Below are positions 7,230-13,839 of a DNA stretch of 25,206 nucleotides, piece after piece. Origin of the DNA: JALYRV01 sp036675475 (GTDB lineage Bacteria; Acidobacteriota; Vicinamibacteria; Vicinamibacterales; SCN-69-37); the NCBI GenBank assembly GCA_036675475.1, contig JAKFEY010000063.1, positions 1-25,206 of the forward strand, in the 5' to 3' direction. Each line of letters opens with the position of its first letter. The first letter of the stretch is position 1. The position numbers were made by a program, and so were the translations under genes. The notes below the pieces were generated by a model, which saw only the letters and a list, made by a program, of their open reading frames with translations, had not been told where the DNA came from and did no database searches.

Positions 7230-9590
7230 CTACCGATCAGCCTCGCGCGGGTGATACAGCCGCATGTGTTCCTCGTCGGCCTCGTCGTGCGCCTGCTGCG
7301 AAGCCGTCGAGGTCGTGGCGGCCTTGGCGTTCCAGTCCGGCGGCTGCACGCCGAGCAGGTGGCGTACGAAGAAGTCGAAGCGCTTGCGCTCGCCGTACGC
7401 GCCGCCCGAGCCGTGGCCCGCGCCGGGGATGAACAGCAGGTCGAAGTCCTTGTTCGCCTTGATCAGCGCGTTGGCCACCTGCAGCGTCGAGGCCGGATCG
7501 ACGTTGGTGTCGAGCTCGCCGACCACCAGCAGCAGTTTGCCCTGCAGCTTGCCGGCGTGCACCACGTTGGACGAGTCCTCGTAGTGCGGACCGAGCGGCC
7601 ATCCCATCCACTGCTCGTTCCACCAGATCTTGTCCATGCGGTTGTCGTGGCAGCCCACCGCCGACACGGCCGCATCGTAGAACTCCGGATGGAACAGCAG
7701 CCCGCCGAGCGAATTCTGGCCGCCCGCCGACGTGCCGTAGAGGCCGACGCGCGTGATGTCGTAGTACGGATATTTCGCGGCTACGGCCTTGTGCCAGAGG
7801 ATGCGATCCGGGAATCCCGCGTCGCCGAGGTCGCGCCATGCCACGTCGTGAAACGCCTTCGATCGATCCGACGTGCCCATGCCGTCGATCTGGACGACGA
7901 TGAAGCCGAGCTCGGCCTGGGCGCGCATCTGGTTGTAGGCGCCAAACGCCTTGGGCACGAACGAACTCTGCGGCCCGGCGTAGATGTTCTCGATCACCGG
8001 ATACTTCTTCTTTGGATCGAAATTCGTCGGCCGGTAGATGACGCCGAAGATGTCGGTCTTGCCGTCGCGTCCTTTGGCGGCGAACATCTCGGGCGCGGCC
8101 CAGCCGTCCTTCTTCAGCGCGGCAAGATCGCCGGTTCCGAGCGTCGCAATCAGGGAGTTGTCGGCCGAGCGGCGCAGTTCGGACACGGGCGCCATGTCCA
8201 CGCGCGAGTAGATGTCGACGAACTGCTCCATGTCGGGCGTGAACGTCACGGCGTGCGTCGCGTTAGCCGTGGTAAACGCGTGCAGCCCGGTGCCGTCGAA
8301 GTTGATGCGATAGAAGTGCACGTAGTACGGATCCTGCCCGGCGTTCATGCCCGTGGCGCTGAACCAGATCTGCTTCTTCGCCTCGTCGACCTTGACGACG
8401 TTCTTGACGGCCCAGTTGCCCTTCGTAATCTGGTTGCGCACCTGACCCGTGCGGCCGTCGATCAGATAGAGGTGGTTCCAGCCGTCGCGCTCCGACATCC
8501 AGATCACGCTCTCGCCGTCGCCCACGTCGAAGCGATATTTCTTGCCGGAGTAGTTGAAGAACGTCTCGGGCTTTTCCTCGAGCACCACGCGCGGCGCGCC
8601 GGTGGCGGCGTTGACCTCGATCACGCGATAGAGCTGATGGCCGCGCTGGTTGTATTCGAAGGTGACCGCGGAGCTGTCCTTGCGCCAGACGAGCCGCGAC
8701 ACGTCGTACGCGTTCGGAAACAGCGCGCGATCGACCGTGTGCTGCGTCTTGGCGGCCACGTCGAAGATGACGGGCTGCTCGATGTCCAGCACGTCGCCCG
8801 GCTTCGCATAGAGGCGCGTCGAGTGTTTCGGCTGCAGCTGATCTTCTGGCGACGACTCGACGTAGTGCACGTAGCGGCGATAGCCGGGCGTCACGCGATA
8901 GGCAGCGATCTTCGTCGAGTCTGGCGACCACTCGAGCATGCGCAGCTCGTAGGCGCCGCCTTCCGATCCGTCGCGGCTGAGCGCGGTCGTCTCGCGCGCG
9001 CCCGGCGCGCGCACGTGCACGTTGTAATTGATGATGACGGCTTCCCACGTGCCGTCCGGCGACTTCCGGGCGTCATCGTCTGTCGCGCCAGGCCCGCCGG
9101 CACGCCCCGGACCAGCGCCGCGCCCGCGGCCGCCGGCCTGCGCCTCGGTCTTGCGGCATGTCGAGTCGGCGACGACGCAGCGATACGCGCCGCCGCCGAA
9201 CGTGATGTCGATGGCTTTCTCGCCGTCGACGAAGCGGAAGGTGTTGAAGGGCAGTGCCGCGCCCGTGTACTTCTCGCCGGTCAGCGTCGACAGCGCCGCG
9301 GCAATCTTCTCCTGATCGAACGCCGGCTTCCGCTCGCCGCTCTTCGCGTCGACGAGCACGAAGTCGTGGCCCGCGGCGGTCATCACGCGATAGTGGAAGC
9401 GGCTGGTCTGCGGGATCCAGGTCGGCGCGTCAGGCGCGCCCGTGACCTTCCTACTGTCGAACCGTTCCCGCAGCTTGAGCGCGCGGTCGTAGTCGGCCTG
9501 CGTGCCCTGCGCGCGCGCGTTCGGCGGCAGCGCCAGCGCGGTGGAAGCGATTACAACAACAGCGGCGGCAATGCGGCGTCCGGCAGTCAT
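7230..9590 (-). CDS. Exported S9 family peptidase (DPP-IV-like)
   Basis: This 786-residue prolyl-oligopeptidase-type serine peptidase starts with a signal peptide (MTAGRRIAAAVVVIAS... to ARAQ). An N-terminal beta-propeller of the DPP-IV N-domain type follows, for example LEWSPDSTKIAAYR and VIWMSERDGWNHLYL. The C-terminal alpha/beta-hydrolase has the nucleophile in YGTSAGGQ (Ser621), Asp694 in GELDTNVD and His726 in GAGHG. The double-Glu aminodipeptidase motif typical of true DPP-IV is not evident, so the cleavage specificity is open. Residues about 152-168 are a Gly/Arg-rich insert. The start has a good AAGGAG Shine-Dalgarno five bases upstream. It begins 30 bases after the ADOP permease stop, so it is probably the third gene of the PadR-controlled operon. 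Confidence 0.92.
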   Translation of the reverse strand: MTAGRRIAAAVVVIASTALALPPNARAQGTQADYDRALKLRERFDSRKVTGAPDAPTWIPQTSRFHYRVMTAAGHDFVLVDAKSGERKPAFDQEKIAAALSTLTGEKYTGAALPFNTFRFVDGEKAIDITFGGGAYRCVVADSTCRKTEAQAGGRGRGAGPGRAGGPGATDDDARKSPDGTWEAVIINYNVHVRAPGARETTALSRDGSEGGAYELRMLEWSPDSTKIAAYRVTPGYRRYVHYVESSPEDQLQPKHSTRLYAKPGDVLDIEQPVIFDVAAKTQHTVDRALFPNAYDVSRLVWRKDSSAVTFEYNQRGHQLYRVIEVNAATGAPRVVLEEKPETFFNYSGKKYRFDVGDGESVIWMSERDGWNHLYLIDGRTGQVRNQITKGNWAVKNVVKVDEAKKQIWFSATGMNAGQDPYYVHFYRINFDGTGLHAFTTANATHAVTFTPDMEQFVDIYSRVDMAPVSELRRSADNSLIATLGTGDLAALKKDGWAAPEMFAAKGRDGKTDIFGVIYRPTNFDPKKKYPVIENIYAGPQSSFVPKAFGAYNQMRAQAELGFIVVQIDGMGTSDRSKAFHDVAWRDLGDAGFPDRILWHKAVAAKYPYYDITRVGLYGTSAGGQNSLGGLLFHPEFYDAAVSAVGCHDNRMDKIWWNEQWMGWPLGPHYEDSSNVVHAGKLQGKLLLVVGELDTNVDPASTLQVANALIKANKDFDLLFIPGAGHGSGGAYGERKRFDFFVRHLLGVQPPDWNAKAATTSTASQQAHDEADEEHMRLYHPREADR

Positions 9591-9620
9591 GGCAGCTCCT
9601 TGGAAATCGGAGCCGCCATT

Positions 9621-12323
9621 TTACAGCGCCCGCAGCGCGACGTTCGGATCGACGTGCGAGGCCCTTCGAGCCGGCCAGTAGCACGCGAGCCATCCGGCCG
9701 CGAGAATGGGAATCGGAATAACCGCCAGGGCAAGCGCGTCGAAAATGACCACGGTCGGCGCGACCGTGGCTCGAACGACGAACCGCCCGAGCACGCCGAG
9801 CAGCAGCCCGAGCGCCAGTCCCTGGATCACCGGCTTGAATCCGTCGCCGAGCACCATCCGCGAGATCTGCCTCCGTTCCGCGCCCAGGGCGATGCGCAGC
9901 CCAACCTCGCGCGTCCGCATCGTGACCATCTGCGCGAGTATGCCGTGGAGACCGACCATCGACAGCGTCAGGGCCAACAGACCCAGCGCGGCCGCTGTCG
10001 TGGCGGCAATGCGCGCGGTGAAATAAAAGCCGGCAAGCAGCATCGAGGCCGGCCCCGCCCTGTTGACCGAGACCTCCGGGTCGGCTGCCCGCACTGCAGC
10101 GCGCAGGGCGTCGGTGGCTTTGCGCGTGTCCGATTTCGCTCTGCCGACGACGGCCAGTGTCGGCTCGTACTGCTGCGCGAGCGGTATGTAAACGGCGCCG
10201 CTGTTGCGGCGCGTCAGGAACTGCGCGTCGGTATCGCCCGCAACGCCGATGACGCGGGCCGTGACCGTGTCCTGGTTACTCGAGCGCCCGGCGTTCATGC
10301 GATACGCGAGCTCTCGCCCGACGACGTCGGTCGTCTGGAAAAGCTCGCGCGCGGCGAGCTCGTTCATGACGACCACCCGCGGCCTGCCCGCGCCGTCGCG
10401 TTCGTCGAAGCCGCGGCCTCGCAGAATCGGCACGCCGAGCGTGCGAAAGATGCCCGGTGTGGATACCAGTGCCAGGGCTTCCGGATATCGTCCGTTCTTC
10501 ACGAACACCGTGCCGGGCCTCCCCATGTCGAGGAACGGGGTCGTGGTGGTGCCGAAGGGCATCCCTGACGACAGGGCGCCCGATTCGAGTTCCGTCTGCC
10601 CCCCGAGCTCGCGCTCGAGGGCAGCGAGCACCGGCCGGGCGCGCGTCTCATCCCATCGCTGCAGCCTGAAGTCAATGAACGCGACCGCGAGCCTGTCGAG
10701 GTCGATCCCCGAATCGTGTCTCGCTTCCACCATGACGGCCCGCAGCGCCATCGTCGAGACCAGGAAGAACGAGACCGCGATCGTGACCTGCCAGCGGACC
10801 GAACGCCTGCGGGCCGGCGTGGTGGCCGGCACCACGCTGGCGGCGCTCTGGGCCAGATCGCCGCGGACGCTGCTTCGCGTCAGCTGCAGGGCCGGCGCGA
10901 GACCGAAGACGACCAGCGACAGCGCAAGCGCCGCAACGGCGAGAACGAGGCTTCGCGCGCTCAGTTCCGGCTGCAACTGCACCACGAAGGCCGCCGAGAG
11001 TGGGATCTCGGCCGTGAACAGAAAGAGAAGCACCCGAATGACGGCGAAGGCCGCGATGCCGCCCAGCACGGCGAGAATCGCGCTCTCGGCGCATTGCTCG
11101 CGCACGAGCCGCCAGCGCGACGCTCCGAGCGCGCGGCGCACGGCGTGCTCGTGATGGCGTGACGTGCCCCGGGCCAGCGTCAGGTTGGCGAGGTTGGTGC
11201 AGGCCACAATCAACACCAGCGCAACCAGGATCACGAGAATCAGGCCGAACCGCCTGGGGTCGGCGGCCATGTCCTCGTGCGCGGCAGCAACCGTGCGGAC
11301 GTGCCAGCGGCGCGCCACCGGCACGGAGGTGCCATCGAATTTCGCGGCGCTGATCGGGTAGGCCTCGTCGAGCCGCTGTGAAAGCGCCGACACTTCCGCC
11401 GACGCTCGGGGTACGGTCGCGCCGGGCGCGAGCCGGCCCACGATCGACAGCCGCCGCTGCTCGCGCGACGGGCGCCGGTCGGCCGAGGCTGCGTTCGGAA
11501 ACAGGCCGGCGGTACGCAGCGGAATCCACACCGAGGTGTGGCGCGGCATTGCGAGCGAGAGCCCGTCATACGGGGCTGACGCGACCCCAACGATTTCGAA
11601 GGGATGGCCACCGATCCGAACGATCTGTCCGATGACGCCTGGATCACTCTCAAAGCGCGACTGCCAGAAACGATGGCTCAATACGACGACAGCGCGCTCG
11701 GTGGCATCATCGCTTGCGTCCAGCACACGCCCACGCGCGGCTGACACGCCGAGGGCCTGAAAGTACTCACCCGTCACGGCCTCTCCGCCGATCGTATGGG
11801 CCTGTTGGGCAGTCATGAGCGCCTGCCAGAACTGCAGGGATGCCGCGCGGCGGTCAAAACTCGTGATGGCGCCGGCCACATCGTCGAAGTCCGCCTTCGA
11901 GGCTATCCCGACCCACGAACTACTCCCGCCGCTGTAGGCCGATGATCCCGCAATGACCGCGACTCGATCGGGTTGCGGGATGCCCGGCGTCAGAAAGAAG
12001 AGCGATTCGACGACCGAAAAGATCGCCGTCGTGACGCCTATGCCCACGGCCAGCGAGACAACCGCGAAGATGGTGAACAACGGCGTGGCGCGCAGGCGGC
12101 GCCACGCGTAGACGACGTCGCGGTTGACGTCGCCCGCGACCCGATTGACGATGCCGATGCGCTGCTCTCGCCGGCATTGCGCTTCGTAGGTGTCGACGAT
12201 GCCGAACTCCTCACGCGCCTGGCGCATCGCGGTGTCACTGTCCATGCCTTGCGCCTCGAGGTCGGCTGCGCGGCGCGCGATGTGCGCGTCGAGCTCCTCA
12301 CGAATCGGATTCGGCGGCTTCAT
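9621..12323 (-). CDS. ADOP-type ABC transporter permease (MacB/FtsX family)
   Basis: The 900-residue inner-membrane protein begins with the short helical prefix domain typical of ADOP proteins (IREELDAHIARRAADLEAQG, then ARREFG-like REEFG). The first transmembrane segment follows (TPLFTIFAVVSLAVGIG), leading to a MacB-type periplasmic domain. The first FtsX permease domain lies at about residues 350-440 and contains LVLIVACTNLANLTLARG and RRALGASRWR. A second periplasmic region is followed by a C-terminal FtsX domain with TMRTREVGLRIALGAERRQI. There is no ATPase domain or adjacent ATPase gene, as is normal for these orphan permeases. The start overlaps the padR-like stop by four bases (ATGA), showing translational coupling. 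The transported substrate is unknown; efflux or envelope stress roles are guesses. Confidence 0.92.
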   Translation of the reverse strand: MKPPNPIREELDAHIARRAADLEAQGMDSDTAMRQAREEFGIVDTYEAQCRREQRIGIVNRVAGDVNRDVVYAWRRLRATPLFTIFAVVSLAVGIGVTTAIFSVVESLFFLTPGIPQPDRVAVIAGSSAYSGGSSSWVGIASKADFDDVAGAITSFDRRAASLQFWQALMTAQQAHTIGGEAVTGEYFQALGVSAARGRVLDASDDATERAVVVLSHRFWQSRFESDPGVIGQIVRIGGHPFEIVGVASAPYDGLSLAMPRHTSVWIPLRTAGLFPNAASADRRPSREQRRLSIVGRLAPGATVPRASAEVSALSQRLDEAYPISAAKFDGTSVPVARRWHVRTVAAAHEDMAADPRRFGLILVILVALVLIVACTNLANLTLARGTSRHHEHAVRRALGASRWRLVREQCAESAILAVLGGIAAFAVIRVLLFLFTAEIPLSAAFVVQLQPELSARSLVLAVAALALSLVVFGLAPALQLTRSSVRGDLAQSAASVVPATTPARRRSVRWQVTIAVSFFLVSTMALRAVMVEARHDSGIDLDRLAVAFIDFRLQRWDETRARPVLAALERELGGQTELESGALSSGMPFGTTTTPFLDMGRPGTVFVKNGRYPEALALVSTPGIFRTLGVPILRGRGFDERDGAGRPRVVVMNELAARELFQTTDVVGRELAYRMNAGRSSNQDTVTARVIGVAGDTDAQFLTRRNSGAVYIPLAQQYEPTLAVVGRAKSDTRKATDALRAAVRAADPEVSVNRAGPASMLLAGFYFTARIAATTAAALGLLALTLSMVGLHGILAQMVTMRTREVGLRIALGAERRQISRMVLGDGFKPVIQGLALGLLLGVLGRFVVRATVAPTVVIFDALALAVIPIPILAAGWLACYWPARRASHVDPNVALRAL

Positions 12324-12652
12324 CGCGCCCTCCCAAGCGCGGATGCCATCACCGCGACCATACGGTTCCAGTCTCCGGTGGCTTCCTTCAGCCGCTTGCG
12401 GCCGGTGAGCGTGAGGCGATAAAAGCGCGCGCGCCGGTTGTTGTCAGAAACACCCCAGTTGGCATCGAGGAAGCCCTGACGTTCGAGGCGATACAAGGCG
12501 GGGTACAGGGCGCCCTGTTCCACTGCCAGGGCGCCACCCGTGATTTCGAGCACTCGTAGCAGCACGCCGTAGCCGTGCTGTTGTCCCAGAGAGAGCGCTT
12601 TGAGGATGAGCAGTTCGAGAGTGCCGGGAAGGACGGGCGAAGGGTGGGGCAT
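12320..12652 (-). CDS. PadR family transcriptional regulator
   Basis: The 110-residue DNA-binding protein has the PadR winged-helix pattern. GTLELLILKALSLGQQHGYGVL is the first helices, ALAVEQGALYPALYRLERQGFL the recognition helix and wing, and RRARFYRLTLTGRKRLKEA the second wing and dimerisation helix. PadR proteins are repressors or activators that often control a neighbouring transporter. Here it precedes and overlaps an ADOP permease by four bases. AGGAG six bases before the ATG at 12652 is a good Shine-Dalgarno and fixes the start. A promoter with a perfect TTGACA lies upstream, with an inverted repeat across the expected start site, consistent with autoregulation (inference). The inducing ligand is unknown. 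Confidence 0.93.
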   Translation of the reverse strand: MPHPSPVLPGTLELLILKALSLGQQHGYGVLLRVLEITGGALAVEQGALYPALYRLERQGFLDANWGVSDNNRRARFYRLTLTGRKRLKEATGDWNRMVAVMASALGRAR

Positions 12653-12656
12653 CGCT

Positions 12657-12679
12657 CTCTCCTAAATTAGTTGGGAGAG
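12657..12679. promoter_or_regulatory. Candidate operator at the padR promoter
   Basis: CTCTCC at 12657-12662 and GGAGAG at 12674-12679 are exact complements flanking an AT-rich core that itself contains the odd palindrome CTAAATTAG (12662-12670). It spans the expected transcription start and overlaps the Shine-Dalgarno of the PadR gene. This is where an autoregulator would bind, but the left arm is also partly the Shine-Dalgarno sequence, so the symmetry could be fortuitous. Confidence 0.35.
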
Positions 12680-12706
12680 GCTACGCCCGGTCTCCTACAT
12701 TGTCAA
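12678..12706 (-). promoter_or_regulatory. Sigma-70-type promoter for padR-ADOP-peptidase operon
   Basis: On the minus strand TTGACA (12701-12706) is followed after exactly 17 bases by TAGCCT (12678-12683). The -35 is perfect and the -10 is weak (three of six). The start codon lies 25 bases downstream of the -10. The placement directly upstream of the PadR gene supports the call. Confidence 0.5.
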
Positions 12707-12746
12707 GAGAGCAGCGATCGCAGAATCTGCGCGCGAGAAACGTGCC

Positions 12747-12786
12747 AGCCTGTGGAAATCCACCCCGGGGTGGTTTTCCACAGGCT
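12747..12786. repeat. Near-perfect 40-bp palindrome
   Basis: Each 20-base half pairs with the other at 19 of 20 positions; the centre is CCCCGGGG and the outer arms are AGCCTGTGG and CCACAGGCT. It lies between the DUF4097-like gene stop (12816) and the PadR promoter. It could terminate the minus-strand transcript as a hairpin, although no U-tract follows, or be a copy of a dispersed palindromic repeat related to the element at 5865-5899. Confidence 0.75.
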
Positions 12787-12815
12787 TTGGGACGAATGAA
12801 GTGCAGCTTGTGCGA

Positions 12816-13754
12816 CTACCGCTCCCGATCCGTGTCCGCGCCAGGACGCCGCACGCTCACCGAGCCGTTCGACGTGCGCACGCGAATCGCCGGGCCGCCC
12901 GAGCCGATCGTCGTGTCGATGTCGCGGTTGCGGCCGCCGATGCGGCCCTGCACCGTGATCGGGAAGTCCACGTTGATGCTGCCGTTCGTGGTACCCGCCA
13001 CCAGCCGCGCGTTGTAGTTCTCCGGCATCGTCACCCGCACCGATCCGTTCGAGGTGCTGATGTCGAGGCCCTCGCCATCCCACTTCGTGCCCGACAGCGT
13101 GGCGTTCACCGAGCCGTTGCTGGTGCCGGCGGTGACGTTGCCGCCGGTGTTGGCGAGGCGGATGCTGCCGTTGCTCGTGTGCAGCTGCAGCCGGCCGCGG
13201 ATGTCGGTGGCGGCGAGCGAGCCGTTCGACGAGGTCAAATCGAGATTGGTCTGCTCCGGCGTCTGGATGCGAAAGCTGACGTGCCAGCCCTCGCGATTCG
13301 CGCTGCGCGGGCCGTCGGCCTTGATCGTGCCGCTCTCGCGAATGGTGATCGCTTTTGCGATTTCGCGCGCGCGTGCGTCGCTGCGCGCGTAGGTCATGAC
13401 GAGCGCGCGGACGAGCACGTCAGTGCGCCGCTCGCCGGTGACGCGGATGCTGCCGTTCGACGTCTGGGCGGCGACGTCACCCGGGCGGAGCGTGAACTCG
13501 CGCACCTCGCAGAACGTGTCGCGGTCGTCGTCCTGGTTGCGCTGGGTCTCGCGACACCACTCGTCATTTCCGGCGTCGGGCTGCGACGCGGTGGGGCGCA
13601 CCGCGGGGTTGGCTTGTGCGGCACGCGAGCTCTGCGAGGTTTCAGCGGCGCCTGCCGGCGGCGGGGCGACCTCGGCGGCAATCATGGCGGCGGCCAGCGG
13701 AACGGCGGCCGCAAAGGCAAGGGGCAATCCGAGGAAGCGGATGAGTCTGGTCAT
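12816..13754 (-). CDS. Exported DUF4097-like beta-repeat protein
   Basis: The 312-residue protein starts with a hydrophobic signal sequence (RLIRFLGLPLAFAAAVPLAA) and a low-complexity Ala/Pro/Ser linker. The mature region carries seven copies of a T/S-x-NGS-I/V/L motif: QTSNGSIRV, TSSNGSLAA, HTSNGSIRL, GTSNGSVNA, STSNGSVRV, GTTNGSINV and RTSNGSVSV. Spacing of about 20-45 residues is what DUF4097/DUF2807-type right-handed beta-helix putative adhesins show. Cysteines at WCRE and FCEV could form a disulfide. The role is unknown; proteins of this type are often encoded near envelope stress or PspC-like functions. It is divergent from the DPP-IV-like gene, with 85 bp between start codons. No strong Shine-Dalgarno is seen. 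Confidence 0.85.
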   Translation of the reverse strand: MTRLIRFLGLPLAFAAAVPLAAAMIAAEVAPPPAGAAETSQSSRAAQANPAVRPTASQPDAGNDEWCRETQRNQDDDRDTFCEVREFTLRPGDVAAQTSNGSIRVTGERRTDVLVRALVMTYARSDARAREIAKAITIRESGTIKADGPRSANREGWHVSFRIQTPEQTNLDLTSSNGSLAATDIRGRLQLHTSNGSIRLANTGGNVTAGTSNGSVNATLSGTKWDGEGLDISTSNGSVRVTMPENYNARLVAGTTNGSINVDFPITVQGRIGGRNRDIDTTIGSGGPAIRVRTSNGSVSVRRPGADTDRER

Positions 13755-13793
13755 GGCGGGTTAGACGGGGGGCTCTTCTGTGGCGTTGCCGGC

Positions 13794-13828
13794 CGCGGGC
13801 CCTGAAGGGCCGCGCCACCCCGTATAAT
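13794..13828 (+). promoter_or_regulatory. TATAAT -10 box with upstream GC hairpin for the S9 peptidase
   Basis: A perfect TATAAT at 13823-13828 ends 11 bases before the ATG at 13840, predicting a leader of only about five bases. Just upstream, CGCG-g-GCCC and GGGC-CGCG (13794-13814) form an eight-pair hairpin with a one-base bulge and a TGAA loop. No -35 at standard spacing is recognisable. The hairpin may be an operator or chance in GC-rich DNA. Confidence 0.5.
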
Positions 13829-13839
13829 TTTCAGACCCC

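Noticed and set aside
7158..10568. A 1136-codon open frame on the plus strand
   Set aside because: It runs antisense through the S9 peptidase and ADOP permease genes, has no recognisable domain, and is rich in Arg/Val/His as expected from complementary GC-rich codons. The minus strand carries clear catalytic and membrane motifs.
12816..13754. A DNA-level tandem repeat or CRISPR-like array
   Set aside because: The seven NGS motifs are protein repeats with unequal spacing and diverged DNA; there are no regular repeat-spacer units.
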